Shown piece by piece: positions 49,203 through 59,600 of a stretch of DNA of 64,000 nt (its first letter is position 1; every line of letters starts with the position of its first letter). Below the pieces are notes generated by a model that had not been told where the DNA came from, made no database searches, and was given only the letters and a program-made list of their open reading frames with translations. Source of the stretch: Thermoleophilales bacterium (GTDB taxonomy: Bacteria; Actinomycetota; Thermoleophilia; Solirubrobacterales; 70-9); contig JACJWZ010000001.1 of the NCBI GenBank assembly GCA_020636895.1, positions 496,001 through 560,000 on the forward strand, given 5' to 3'. The translations under genes were made by a program, and so were the position numbers.

Positions 49203-50755
49203 GCGAGGCCCACGACACCTCCGGCACCTCGGAGGCCTCCGGCCTCGGGCGCGCCACCGCCGCCGGCCTCGCGGGAGGCCCCGAGCGGCACCACGAAAAG
49301 GTCGCCGCGCAGGGAAAGCTCCAGGTTCGCGAGCGCGTCGCCCGCCTGCTCGATCCCGACAGCTTCTCCGAGGAGGGCCTGCTCGCCAACTGGGAAGGTG
49401 ACGGCCTCGGCGCTGACGGCGTCGTCACCGGCCTCGGCACCGTCGGTGGCCGCCGCGTCGCGGTGATGGCCAACGACCCGACCGTCAAGGCCGGATCCTG
49501 GGGGGCGAAGACCGTCGAGAAGATCATCCGCATCCAGGAGCGGGCGCTGCGCCTCGAGTGCCCGATGATCTACCTCGTCGACTCCGCGGGCGCCCGGATC
49601 ACCGATCAGGTGAAGATGTTCCCCGGCCGCCGCGGCGCCGGCCGCATCTTCCACAACGAGGTGAAGATGTCGGGGCGGGTCCCGCAGATCTGCGTCCTCT
49701 TCGGCCCTTCGGCCGCGGGCGGCGCCTACATCCCCGCATTCTGCGACGTCGTGATCATGCGCGACGGCAACGCTTCGATGTACCTCGGCTCCCCGCGCAT
49801 GGCGCAGATGGTGATCGGCGAGGACGTGACGCTGGAGGAGATGGGCGGCGCCCGCATGCACACCGGAGTCTCCGGCTGCGGCCACTTCCTGGCGGAGACC
49901 GACGAGGAGGCCATCGAGGTCGCGCGCGATTACCTCGCCTACATGCCGACCAACTTCCGCGAGGAGCCTCCGACCGCCGCCCCCGGCGACCCGGACCCCG
50001 GCAAGCAGCCCGCCCAGGTCGTCCCCGGCGACGAGAAGACCCCCTTCGACGTCCGCGACCTGATCGAGGGGGTCTGCGATGCGGGCACCTTCCTCGAGGT
50101 CCACTCCCGCTGGGCCAAGGAGCTGGTCGTCGGCTACGCCCGCATCGAGGGTCGCGCGATCGCGATCGTCGCCAACCAGCCGAAGCAGAAGGGCGGCGTG
50201 CTCTTCGTCGACTCCGCCGACAAGGCGGCCCGCTTCGTCGCCACCGCCAACGCCTTCAACATCCCGCTGCTCTTCCTCGCCGACGTCCCCGGCTTCATGA
50301 TCGGCAAGGCCGTCGAGCGCCAGGGGATCATCCGCCATGGCGCCAAGATGATCTCGGCGATGAGCTCGGCGACGGTGCCGAAGATCTGCGTCGTCGTTCG
50401 CAAGGCCTACGGCGCCGGCCTCTACGCGATGGCCGGGCCCGCGTTCGAGCCCGACGCCTGCATCGCTCTCCCCGGTGCCCAGGTCGCCGTGATGGGGCCG
50501 GAGGCGGCGATCAACGCCGTCTACTTCAACCAGATCGAGGCGATCGAGGACCCCGACGAGCGGGCCGAATTCGTCCGCCGCAAGCGCGAGGAGTACTCCG
50601 AGGACATCGACATCCTCCACCTCGCCTCCGAGCTCGTCGTCGACGCCGTGATCGAGCCGGGCGACCTGCGCGCCGAGCTCGTCCGCCGCTACGCGGAGGC
50701 CGAGGGCAAGGACCGAGCCTTCACCGAGCGGCACAACCCGATCACGCCGGTCTAG
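49199..50755 (+). CDS. Acyl-CoA carboxylase, carboxyltransferase beta subunit
   Basis: A 518-residue biotin-dependent carboxyltransferase subunit with two crotonase-fold halves. MIYLVDSAGARITDQVKMFP, SAAGGAYIPAFCD and YLGSPRMAQMVIGEDVTLEE resemble the methylcrotonyl-CoA type, while FADVPGFMIGKAVERQG-like wording (FLADVPGFM) marks the CoA-binding second half. Propionyl-, acetyl- and methylcrotonyl-CoA are possible substrates. The biotin carboxylase/carrier alpha subunit is not in the window. The start is GTG 49199, overlapping the DivIVA-like gene. Propionyl-CoA made by Mcl would need this activity. Confidence 0.88.
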   Translation: MSEAHDTSGTSEASGLGRATAAGLAGGPERHHEKVAAQGKLQVRERVARLLDPDSFSEEGLLANWEGDGLGADGVVTGLGTVGGRRVAVMANDPTVKAGSWGAKTVEKIIRIQERALRLECPMIYLVDSAGARITDQVKMFPGRRGAGRIFHNEVKMSGRVPQICVLFGPSAAGGAYIPAFCDVVIMRDGNASMYLGSPRMAQMVIGEDVTLEEMGGARMHTGVSGCGHFLAETDEEAIEVARDYLAYMPTNFREEPPTAAPGDPDPGKQPAQVVPGDEKTPFDVRDLIEGVCDAGTFLEVHSRWAKELVVGYARIEGRAIAIVANQPKQKGGVLFVDSADKAARFVATANAFNIPLLFLADVPGFMIGKAVERQGIIRHGAKMISAMSSATVPKICVVVRKAYGAGLYAMAGPAFEPDACIALPGAQVAVMGPEAAINAVYFNQIEAIEDPDERAEFVRRKREEYSEDIDILHLASELVVDAVIEPGDLRAELVRRYAEAEGKDRAFTERHNPITPV

Positions 50756-51972
50756 TCCTCGTCCGCCTTCGCCGCCCGGCCGAGGTCGCGGTCGAGCAGG
50801 CGGATCGCGTCGGCGGCCATATCCGCGACTGCGGCGATCGCCCCCGGATCGACCTCCTCCGGAAGGTCGTCGGGCGTGTGGTGGTGGGATGGGAGGGCCC
50901 GGCCGGGCTCCCGGCTCGTCAGCGGCAGCGCCCGGTAGCCGTACGCCCTGGCGACGAACGCGGCGCTCGTGCGGCCGTCCCGCATCGGCTCGGCCCGGCG
51001 CTCGTCCCCGTCCTCGTTCTCCTCGGCGAGAGCGTCGAACAGCCCCGAGAGGCCGCGATCCATCGGCAGGCTCACCGCCGGCCCCTGCGAGACGACGAAG
51101 CGCGGCCCCCCCCGCCCGATCTCCTCGAGCGAGAGGAACCAGGTGGAGTCCTTGGCGAGCCGTGCGCGGTTGGAGCGGACGAACGCCCGCATTCCCTGCA
51201 TCGTCGTCTCGCCCGCACCGGCGACCACCGCCTCGACGCGCAGGTGCTCCGGCGGCTCGGCGTCGATCCGGCGCAACGTCTCCAGGAGGCCCGCGACCCC
51301 CGAGGCGTTAGCGTTGGCGCCCGGCGAGGCGGGGGAAAGGGCGATCTCGCCGAGCAGGAAGCAGGCGACGATCAGGATCAGCGTCTGCGGCAGCTGCAGG
51401 GCCCCGATCCAGTCGGGCTCGAATCCGGCGAGGCGCGCCCCGAGCGCGGGCAGCAGCAGCGCGATCGACCAGAACCAGATCCGGGTTCCGGAGGAGACGA
51501 CGGGGAACCGGCGGCCGAGCCGGTTGGCGATCGCGGCGCCGGTGCGGGCGTAGACGAGGCCCGTGCGAGGGGCGTCGGCGTTCGCGCAGATGATCAGCGT
51601 CGGCCCGTCGATCTCGGCCGGCAGCGTGTGGACGTTCTGCGAGGCGCGGCGGAAGGGAAGGCGCCGGATCAGGTAGTGGCGCGCGGAAAGATCGAGGTAG
51701 GCCGAGGTGGCGGCGACGAGGACGACGATGAACCCCGCCAGCGGCTGGGCGTCGGCGATCGTGCTGCCGACGACGGCGAGGGCGCAGGTGAGCAGGTGGA
51801 CGAAGGCCCACTGCGGCTGCACGTAGGTGGGTTCGACCGTGGCCGAGCGCCCGCTCGCGCGCAGCTTCTCGGCGACGTGGTTGCACGCGCGCCGCTCCGC
51901 GTCCGTCCCGGCCAGGCGGCCTGCGAAGTCGCAGAGCTCGTCGACGTCCGCCCGGATGCGCTCCTCGCTCAC
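50752..51972 (-). CDS. M28-family peptidase-like membrane protein
   Basis: A 406-residue protein. The N-terminal part has hydrophobic helices (FVHLLTCALAVVG, FIVVLVAATSAYL), and the centre (SPGANANASGVAGLLETLRR, then LSLEEIGRGG) is the M28 zinc-peptidase core: the ANANASG loop and Glu pair. HHHTPDDLPEEVDPGA near the C-terminus carries the last His ligand. Start GTG 51972 is preferred over ATG 52044. It is convergent with the carboxylase gene (4-bp overlap). A near-identical fragment of this gene is found at 61.3 kb. Confidence 0.8.
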   Translation of the reverse strand: MSEERIRADVDELCDFAGRLAGTDAERRACNHVAEKLRASGRSATVEPTYVQPQWAFVHLLTCALAVVGSTIADAQPLAGFIVVLVAATSAYLDLSARHYLIRRLPFRRASQNVHTLPAEIDGPTLIICANADAPRTGLVYARTGAAIANRLGRRFPVVSSGTRIWFWSIALLLPALGARLAGFEPDWIGALQLPQTLILIVACFLLGEIALSPASPGANANASGVAGLLETLRRIDAEPPEHLRVEAVVAGAGETTMQGMRAFVRSNRARLAKDSTWFLSLEEIGRGGPRFVVSQGPAVSLPMDRGLSGLFDALAEENEDGDERRAEPMRDGRTSAAFVARAYGYRALPLTSREPGRALPSHHHTPDDLPEEVDPGAIAAVADMAADAIRLLDRDLGRAAKADED

Positions 51973-52047
51973 CCCGGCAGCATTACGGAGCGGACGGAGG
52001 GAGGCGGCGGCGGGGAGCGCCCGGCGAGAGGATGCCGGCCGCACTCA

Positions 52048-52070
52048 TTTACACAGAGCGTGGGTGTAAA
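52048..52070 (+). promoter_or_regulatory. Inverted repeat upstream of hemerythrin gene
   Basis: TTTACAC and GTGTAAA, 7-bp arms with a 9-nt spacer, end 8 bp before the ATG at 52079. This looks like an operator for a dimeric regulator. I see no matching repeat upstream of narG. Confidence 0.5.
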
Positions 52071-52078
52071 GTCGAAGC

Positions 52079-52513
52079 ATGAAACGCAGCGACGCCCTCG
52101 CACCGCTTTCGCGCGACCATCATCAGGCGCTTTTCACGGCAATGAAGCTGAAGCGGGCGGAGGATCTAGCCGAGCGCGATAGGGCCATCGACTTCTTCGC
52201 CTTGACCGAGCACGCCCACATGGCCGTCGAGGAGCAGGTCCTGCTGCCGGGTTGGCTGGCGAAGGTGCCGGACGGCCCGGGCGCCGCCGAGCAGATGGCT
52301 CGGCGCGTCCACGACGAGCATGCGGCTCTTCGACTCGCGGCAAAGCGCCTCGAGAGCGAGGAGGTCACCGTCGACGACTTGAGGGAGCTGGGGATCGTCC
52401 TCGAGCGGCACGTCAGATACGAGGAGCGCGAGCTGTTCCCGGCGATCGAGCGTGATCTCTCGGAAGAGGACTTGAACGCCTTGGGGGAGGCGCTCGAGCG
52501 CGCGGGTTCGTAG
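52079..52513 (+). CDS. Hemerythrin-like domain protein
   Basis: A 144-residue four-helix protein. The di-iron ligands are visible as RDHHQAL, EHAHMAVEEQVLLP, HDEHAAL and HVRYEERELFP (the H...HxxxE...H...HxxxxE order). It should bind O2 or NO. It is convergent with narK at the end of the nitrate reductase operon (11-bp gap), which suggests oxygen, nitric oxide or redox sensing alongside nitrate respiration. The start is ATG 52079. Confidence 0.87.
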   Translation: MKRSDALAPLSRDHHQALFTAMKLKRAEDLAERDRAIDFFALTEHAHMAVEEQVLLPGWLAKVPDGPGAAEQMARRVHDEHAALRLAAKRLESEEVTVDDLRELGIVLERHVRYEERELFPAIERDLSEEDLNALGEALERAGS

Positions 52514-52524
52514 CACTCCGCCGA

Positions 52525-53718
52525 TCAGCCGGGCGCCGGGTCCGGCTGATCGCGGAGGCTGCGGAGCGTGACGAAGCAGGCGACCGCGACGAGTGCCATA
52601 AGCGCGAAGCCAAGTGCATACCCCCCTGTAGCGGACTTGACGATCCCCATGACCAGCGGCGGGAAGAAGCCGCCGAGCCCGCCCGCGGCCCCAACGACGC
52701 CGGTCACCGAGCCGACCCGGTCGGGGAACCACTGCGGCACGAGCTTGAACACCGCCCCGGTGCCGAGTCCGAGCGCCACGGCCATCGTCAAGCAGGCGAT
52801 CGTCAGCGGTACGATCGCGGTGTACGCCGCGGCGAGGACGAGTGCGAGCACACCCGTGCCGACGAAGCAGGCCGTGAGGACGCGCGTGGCGCCGATCCGG
52901 TCCGACAGCCAGCCGCCGAGCGGTCGGCCTGCGACCGCCAGGAGTGCGAAGCCGGCGGCGCGAGCGCCCGCGTCGGACTTGGTCAGGTCGAACTCCGCGG
53001 TCAGCAGCTTCGGCAGGTAGAGGAACATCGCCACGAAACCGCCGAACGCCAGGAAGTAGAAGAGCGTCAGAGCCCACGCCCGGCGGCTGCCTCGGAACAC
53101 GTTGAGCGACGCGAACATGCCGGGCCGGGGACCCCCGTCGGCCGGGGAGGCGGCGTTCCGCGCGGCCAGCCAGAACACCACAGCCATCGCTGCGACGAGG
53201 CCGGCGGCGACCCAGAACGGCGCGGCGAGCCCCCAGTGGTCGGCGATCCTCGGTGCGGTCAACCCGGCCAGCACCGTGCCTCCCATGCCGGCTCCGTAGA
53301 CGCCGAGCGCGAACCCTCGCCGCTCGGGCGGGTACCAGCCGTTGACGAAGGGCACGCCGACCGCGAAGGATGCTCCCGCGAAGCCGAGCAGGAAGCCGAA
53401 GGCGAGCATCGTCCCCAGCGAGTCGTGCCAGATCGCCAGCGCGACCAGCGGGATCGGGGTGTAGGCAAGGAGCAGGCTGAAGATGCGGCGGCCGCCGTAG
53501 CGGTCCGTCAGCCATCCCAGCGGGATCCGCATGAGCGAGCCCAGCAGTACCGGGATGGCGACCATCGCCGAGGTCTGGAAGTCGCTCAGGCCGAGGTGCT
53601 CCTGTAGGTCCGGCGAGAGCGGCCCGAGCAGGCTCCACGCGTAGAAGGAGATCGTGAATGCTGCGGTGGCAAGCGCGAGCTGGGCGCCGGCCGAACCGTG
53701 TCGATCCGGAGTGTTCAT
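52525..53718 (-). CDS. narK: Nitrate/nitrite transporter NarK
   Basis: A 397-residue major facilitator with 12 membrane helices. MRIPLGWLTDRYGGRRIFSL is the MFS inter-helix loop 2-3 motif, and the NarK-type Gly-rich helices are ASFAVGVPFVNGWYPPERRG and GAVFKLVPQWFPDRVGSVTG, then VVGAAGGLGGFFPPLVMG. It exchanges nitrate and nitrite across the membrane. The start ATG 53718 overlaps the narI stop by 4 bp. Confidence 0.93.
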   Translation of the reverse strand: MNTPDRHGSAGAQLALATAAFTISFYAWSLLGPLSPDLQEHLGLSDFQTSAMVAIPVLLGSLMRIPLGWLTDRYGGRRIFSLLLAYTPIPLVALAIWHDSLGTMLAFGFLLGFAGASFAVGVPFVNGWYPPERRGFALGVYGAGMGGTVLAGLTAPRIADHWGLAAPFWVAAGLVAAMAVVFWLAARNAASPADGGPRPGMFASLNVFRGSRRAWALTLFYFLAFGGFVAMFLYLPKLLTAEFDLTKSDAGARAAGFALLAVAGRPLGGWLSDRIGATRVLTACFVGTGVLALVLAAAYTAIVPLTIACLTMAVALGLGTGAVFKLVPQWFPDRVGSVTGVVGAAGGLGGFFPPLVMGIVKSATGGYALGFALMALVAVACFVTLRSLRDQPDPAPG

Positions 53719-54422
53719 CTTGGTCTCCCGGGTGCGGGCGCGAAGCGCCTGCGGTAGAGGATGTAGGGACGTCCGAGGTACTGGAGGGGGATGCTCAGCG
53801 CGTGGACGAGGCGGCTGAACGGGAACAGGGCCCAGAAGGCCCAGGCGACGATGGCGTGCACCTGGTAGACGGTGTTGGCGCCCTCGATCGCCTCGACGTC
53901 GGGCTGGAAGGTGAGCAGCGAGCGCCACCATTCCGAGACCGAGTCGCGGTAGTCGTAGGGGTTCGTGGTCAGCAGGTTGTGGGCGAAGGTCATCAAGCAA
54001 CCGAGCCCGATCAGGACCACGAGGAGGAAGTAGACGGCGATGTCGATGCGGGAGGTGGTCCGGCGCACCCGCGGATCGGTCGCGCGGCGGTAGACGAGCC
54101 CGACGAACCCGGCGACGCAGACCGCGCCCGCGACGGCTCCCGCGATCGCCGAGAACCACCGGTACGTGCTCTCCGACATCCCGATCGCCTCGGTGAGGGA
54201 CTTCGGGACCATCAGCCCGATCACGTGCCCGCCGATCGCGGCGAGCGCTCCGTAGTGGAACGCCGGCCCGGCCCAGCCGAGGATCTTGCTCTCGAAGATC
54301 TGCGTCGAATGGCTCGTCCAGCCGAACTTGTCGGTCCGGTACCGCCACCAGAGGCCGACGACGAACGTCGTCATCGCCACGTAGGGGACGATGATCCAGA
54401 GGAAGATCTCACCCGCGCTCAT
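53715..54422 (-). CDS. narI: Respiratory nitrate reductase gamma subunit
   Basis: A 235-residue membrane cytochrome b. It has five helices and paired His in HYGALAAIGGHVIGLM and VYQVHAIVAWAFWALFPFSR, then LVHALSIP, the haem b ligands. It takes electrons from menaquinol to NarGH. The start ATG 54422 overlaps the narJ stop, and its own stop overlaps narK. Confidence 0.94.
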   Translation of the reverse strand: MSAGEIFLWIIVPYVAMTTFVVGLWWRYRTDKFGWTSHSTQIFESKILGWAGPAFHYGALAAIGGHVIGLMVPKSLTEAIGMSESTYRWFSAIAGAVAGAVCVAGFVGLVYRRATDPRVRRTTSRIDIAVYFLLVVLIGLGCLMTFAHNLLTTNPYDYRDSVSEWWRSLLTFQPDVEAIEGANTVYQVHAIVAWAFWALFPFSRLVHALSIPLQYLGRPYILYRRRFAPAPGRPR

Positions 54423-55108
54423 GCGCGTGCCCCCGTCGGCATCGCCTCCGGCGGCCCGTACGGCTCGAGGCCGACGGCCTCCTCCGGCGGTCCCTCACGG
54501 GCCAGCCTCTCCACCTCCGAGCGATCCCGCGTGGTGAGCTCGGGCAGGCAGGCGGCGACCGCGTCGAGCACGTGGGCGTACGGGCTCTCGAGGTCGTGCA
54601 GCGAGAGCCGCAGGAGCTCGATGGCCGGTCGGTGCTCGGCTAGCAGCGCCTCCCCTCGGCCGGGCTCGGCGACGGCCGCGAAGGCGAGCATCACCGTCAG
54701 GTGATCGGGCAGCTCGGCGGAGTACATCGGGAGCCCGGCGGCGCGGTACAGCTTCTTCAGCCGCAGCATCGCCATCCCACGCTCGCGCGTGTCCCCGTGG
54801 GCGTAGTAGGTGAGGTCGAGGCTGGCGCGGCGGCGCAGGTCGAAGGTGTCGACGTAGTGCGCCGCGAGGTCTGTGGGCGAGTTGTGGCGCGATGCGATGA
54901 AGCGCTCGAGCGGGGGCTTGGCGGGGCCGTCGGGAAGGCTCGCGACCTCCCTCGCCAGCTCCCCGGAGGCCGCGGCCACCTCAGCGCCGGGGTAGCGCAG
55001 CAGGTAGCTGAGCAGCGCCCATGGCGGGCTCTGCTCGACTGCGCCCGGGGTGTGGGCTGCGCGGGCCGTGTGCGACTTGTGCGCCCGGTGCGCCTGGCGG
55101 AGCCTCAT
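54419..55108 (-). CDS. narJ: Nitrate reductase assembly chaperone NarJ
   Basis: A 229-residue NarJ/TorD-family chaperone, helical throughout. LLSYLLRYPGAEV and HYVDTFDLRRRASLDLTYYA, then HGDTRERGMAMLRL, are the signature. It inserts the molybdenum cofactor into NarG before assembly. The start is ATG 55108 (overlap ATGA with narH). The first ~28 residues before SPPWALLSYLL are not conserved. Confidence 0.92.
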   Translation of the reverse strand: MRLRQAHRAHKSHTARAAHTPGAVEQSPPWALLSYLLRYPGAEVAAASGELAREVASLPDGPAKPPLERFIASRHNSPTDLAAHYVDTFDLRRRASLDLTYYAHGDTRERGMAMLRLKKLYRAAGLPMYSAELPDHLTVMLAFAAVAEPGRGEALLAEHRPAIELLRLSLHDLESPYAHVLDAVAACLPELTTRDRSEVERLAREGPPEEAVGLEPYGPPEAMPTGARA

Positions 55109-56670
55109 GAGCCGCGCCCTCCCTTCGTCAGCAGGTCTACGAGGTGGAACCGCTCACCGTCGACGGGCACCCGGGGGGAGGAGGTGTCGGGCCGCGAGTC
55201 GACCGCGCCGCAGTTTCCGGGGCCGTCCTCGAAGTCGAGCCCGCAACCGCCCTGCTCCTGCATCAGCCGCTGACCGAGCTCGGCGTGGGCCTGCGGGATC
55301 ACGTAGCGATCCCCGTAATCGGCGATCGCCAGCAGCCGGTACATGCGCTCGAGCTCGGGGCCGCTGAGGCCGACCCGCCCGGGGACCGCCTCGTCGGTCT
55401 CGCCGAGCACCTCGCGCTTGCGCATGTAGGAGCGCATCGCGGCGAGCCGGCGCAGGACGGACCTGATCTCGTCCACGTCGCCGGCGGTGAGCAGGTTCGC
55501 GAGGTACTCGAGCGGGATCCGCAGGTTGTCGATGGCGCCGAAGACGTCGTCGGGGTCGGCTTCGTAGCCGTCGGTCTCGAGCGTCGCCGCGACCGGCGAG
55601 AGCGGCGGCACGTACCAGACCATCGGCAGCGTCCGGAACTCGGGGTGCAGCGGCAGCGCCACACCCCATCGCATCGCCAGGTCGTAGACGGGCGAGCGCC
55701 GTGCGGCCTCGATCCAGTCCTCGGGGATGCCGGCTGAGCGCGCCGCCTCGCGCACCGCGGGATCCTCCGGGTCGAGGAAGACGTCGCGCTGGGCTGCCAG
55801 CAGGTCGCGCTCGTCGGGCACCGAGGCCGCCTCCTGCACCCGGTCGGCGTCGTAGAGAACCAGGCCCAGGTAGCGGATCCGCCCGACGCAGGTCTCCGAG
55901 CAGATCGTGGGCTGACCGGCCTCGATCCGCGGGTAGCAGAGGGTGCACTTCTCGGCCTTGCCCGTGTTGTGGTTGAAGTAGACCTTCTTGTAGGGGCAGC
56001 CGGAGACGCAGTAGCGCCAGCCGCGGCACTTGTCCTGATCGACGAGGACGATCCCGTCCTCCTCCCGCTTGTACATCGCCCCGGAGGGGCAGCTCGCGAC
56101 ACAGGAGGGGTTCAGGCAGTGCTCGCAGATCCGCGGCAGGAAGAACATGAACGCCTGCTCGTAGGTCATCCGCACCTCCTCCTCGATCCCCTGCAGGTGC
56201 GGATCCTTCGGCGCCGATTCGAGGCCGCCGGCCAAGCCCTCGTCCCAGTTCGGGCCCCACTCGACCTCCATCGGCTTGCCGGTGAGCTGGGAGTGGGGGC
56301 GGGCCACCGGGTCGCGCTTGCCCAGCGGCGCCTCGACCAGCGTCTCGTAGTCGTAGGTGAAGGGCTCGTAGTAGTCGTCGATGGTCGGCAGGTCGGGGTT
56401 GGAGAAGATCGTCAGGAGCTTCTTCAGCTGACCCCCGGCCCGCAGCCGCAGCCGCCCGCGGCGGTCGAGCTCCCAGCCGCCCTTCCACCGCTCCTGATCC
56501 GACCAGCGACGCGGGAACCCCTGGCCGGGGGCGGTCTCGACGTTGTTGAACCAGACGTACTCGGTGCCGGGCCGGTTCGTCCACACCTGCTTGCAGGTGA
56601 CCGAGCAGGTGTGGCAGCCGATGCACTTGTCGAGGTTCATCACCATCGAGACCTGCGCCTTGACTCGCAT
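55105..56670 (-). CDS. narH: Respiratory nitrate reductase beta subunit
   Basis: A 521-residue iron-sulfur subunit. The N-terminal ferredoxin-like cluster is NLDKCIGCHTCSVTCKQVW (C16, C19, C22, C26). The KCRGWRYCVSGCPY stretch has Trp in place of a Cys, giving the 3Fe-4S cluster typical of NarH. KCTLCYPRIEAGQPTICSE holds the last ligands. It carries electrons from NarI to NarG. The start ATG 56670 shares one base with the narG stop (TGATG). Confidence 0.96.
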   Translation of the reverse strand: MRVKAQVSMVMNLDKCIGCHTCSVTCKQVWTNRPGTEYVWFNNVETAPGQGFPRRWSDQERWKGGWELDRRGRLRLRAGGQLKKLLTIFSNPDLPTIDDYYEPFTYDYETLVEAPLGKRDPVARPHSQLTGKPMEVEWGPNWDEGLAGGLESAPKDPHLQGIEEEVRMTYEQAFMFFLPRICEHCLNPSCVASCPSGAMYKREEDGIVLVDQDKCRGWRYCVSGCPYKKVYFNHNTGKAEKCTLCYPRIEAGQPTICSETCVGRIRYLGLVLYDADRVQEAASVPDERDLLAAQRDVFLDPEDPAVREAARSAGIPEDWIEAARRSPVYDLAMRWGVALPLHPEFRTLPMVWYVPPLSPVAATLETDGYEADPDDVFGAIDNLRIPLEYLANLLTAGDVDEIRSVLRRLAAMRSYMRKREVLGETDEAVPGRVGLSGPELERMYRLLAIADYGDRYVIPQAHAELGQRLMQEQGGCGLDFEDGPGNCGAVDSRPDTSSPRVPVDGERFHLVDLLTKGGRGS

Positions 56671-59600
56671 CAGTACTCGACCTCCTGGCTGCGCTTGCGG
56701 ATGATCGTGACCGAGTCGCGGTTCGACCCGGTGGGCCCGTAGTAGTTGGGTCCCCAGGCGAGCTGGCCGTAGCCGCCGACCATGTGGGTCGGCTTCATCG
56801 CGATCGTCGTCAGAGCGTTCTCGGTGCCCCCTCGGCGTCCGTCGATCTCCGAGAGCGGCGTCCCGATCTGCCGGTCCTTCGAGTGGTACATCATGCAGAC
56901 GCCCTTGGGGACCCGGTGGGAGACGACGGCTCGCGTGACGAGGATCCCGTTGCGGTTGTGCGCCTCCACCCAGTCGTTGTCGCGGACGTCGAGCACCTCC
57001 GCGTCCTCGGGGCTGAGCCACAGGCCCGAGCCACCCCGGAACAGGGTCAGCATGTGCAGGTTGTCCTGGTACTCGGAGTGGATCGACCACTTCGAGTGCG
57101 GCGTCAGGTAGCGCAGCGTCACCTCGGGGGCGCCGTTCCCATCGACGGGCTTGGCCCCGGCCATCATCAGCCGGTGGTCGACGGGCGGCCGGTAGGCGGG
57201 CAGCCCCTCGCCGAGCTCGCGGATCCAGGCGTGGTCGAGGTATAGGTGCATGCGCCCCGAGAGCGTGTGCCAGGGCTTGTCGCGCTCGACGTTGATCGTG
57301 AACGCCGCATACGCGCGCCCTTCCTCGTCGATCCCCGACCACTCGGGGGAGGTGATGACGCGCCGCGGCTGCACCTGCGTGTCGGCGAAGGTGATCCGCG
57401 TCTCCTCGGCGGCCTCCGCGAGGTCGGCGAGCGGGACGCCGCAACGCTCCTCGAGCGAGCGGAAGCCCGCCGTCGCGATGCGGCCGTTGCTGACGCCGGA
57501 GAGGGCGAGGATCGCCTCAGCCGCCTGCTCGGGCCGGGCGATCGTCGGCCGTCCCTTCGCCGCCCCCTCGGCGACGACCCCGTTGCGCTCGGCGAGCTGC
57601 TCGACCTCGCGATCGGGGATCCACGAGGCGCTCTTGACCGCCGAGCCGAGCTTCTCGGTGAGCGGACCGAGGGCCGCCCACTCGTCGGCGACCGCGCCGT
57701 AGTTGCGCTCGACGACGGTCAGGTTCGGCATCGTCGCCCCCGGGATCGGCTCGCACTCGCCGGCGCGCCAGTCCGTTGCCCCTGCGGCGGGCTGGGCGAT
57801 CTCGCCGGGGGTGTCGTGGAGCAGCGGCGTCGTGACGATGTCGCGGCGCACGCCGAGGCGCTCACCCGCGAGATCGGAGAAGGCCCGCGCGATCGAGCCG
57901 AACGTGTCCCAATCGGTGCGCGCCTCCCAGGGCGGCGGGACCGCCTGGTTGAAGGAGTGGACGAACGGGTGCATGTCCGTCATCGACAGGTCGAACTTCT
58001 CGTACCAGGTGGCCGCGGGGAGGACGACGTCGGAGTAGAGGCCCGTCGTCGTCATCCGGAAGTCGACGTTGACGAGCAGGTCGAGCTTGCCCTCGGGCAT
58101 CTCCTCGCGCCAGCGGACCTCGGTGGGACGCTCCCCCTCCGGCAGCGGCTCGGCCAGCGGGCCGTCGGGACCGGCGCCGAGCAGATGGCGCAGGAAGTAC
58201 TCCTGCCCCTTGCCGGAGGATCCGAGCAGGTTCGAGCGCCAGACGAAGAACACGCGGGGGAAATTCTCGGGTGCGCTGGGATCGTCGACCGCGAACTGCA
58301 GGCGCCCCGACTTCAGCTCCTCGACCACGTGCTCGGCCGGGTCGGTGCCGGCCGCATCGGCCTCGGCGACGAGATCGAGCGGGCTGCGGTTGAACTGCGG
58401 ATAGGAGGGCATCCAGCCCATCCGTACCGCCTTGGCGTGGGCGTCGATCGCGGTCATCCCGTCGAAGATCCCCTGACCCAGCGGGGAGGCGAACGTCTCC
58501 GGCCGGAGCCGGTCGTAGCGCCACTGCTCGCTGTGGGTGTAGTACCAGGAGGTTCCCTGCGCCTGACGGGGCGGGCGGCGCCAGTCGAGCGCGAAGGCGA
58601 GCGTCTGCCAGCCGGCGAAGGTGCGGATCTTCTCCTGCCCGACGTAGTGCGCCCAGCCGCCGCCGTTCTTGCCGACGCAGCCGCACATCAGCAGCAGGGC
58701 GATGAAGGAGCGGTAGGTCTCGTCGGAGTGGAACCAGTGGTTGGTGCCGGCCCCCATGCAGATCATCGAGCGGCCGCCCGTCAGCTCGGCGTTGCGGGCG
58801 AACTCGCGGGCCACCTTCACCGCCTGCGCCCGGTCGACCCCGGTGATGGCCTCCTGCCAGGCCGGGGTGTAGGGAGACTCGGCGTCGTCGTAGTCCTCGG
58901 GCCACTCGCCGGGAAGGCCGTCGCGCCCCACGCCGTAGGTGGCGAGCATCAGGTCGAGGACAGTGGTCACCGTGCGCCCCGCGACCTCGACGGTGGGGAC
59001 TCCACGCCTCATCTCGCCGCCGCCGGGTCCGTCGCCGACGTCGAAGCGGGGGAGGGCGACCTCGACGTTCCGCTCGGCGCGATCGATCAGCGTCAGGACC
59101 GGGTCGATGCCGTCGAGCCGCAGGTTCCACCGACCCTTGCCCTCCTCTCCGTGGCGGAAGCCGACCGACCCGTTGGGGATCGCCGGCTCACCGGTGGTCG
59201 CGTCGAGGAGGACCGGCTTCCAGTCGGCGTTCTCGCCCCCCTCGCCGAGGTCGGCGGCGGTCAGGAACCGCCCGGGGACGCTGACTCCGTCGCGCTCCTC
59301 GAGTTCGACGAGCAGCGGTAGGTCGGTGAAGCGCTTGCCGTAGTCGCGGAAGGCGTCGACCTCCCGCTCGACCCAGAACTCCCGCAGCATCACGTGGCCC
59401 ATCGCCATCGCCAGGGCGCCGTCGGTTCCCGGCTGCGCGGGCAGCCACTGGTCGGCGAACTTGACGTGATCGGAGTAGTCGGGCGAGACGACGACGACCT
59501 TCTGGCCGCGGTAGCGAGCCTCGGTCATGAAGTGGGCGTCGGGCGTGCGCGTGATCGGCAGGTTCGTCCCCCAGACGATCAGGTAGGCCGCGTCCCACCA

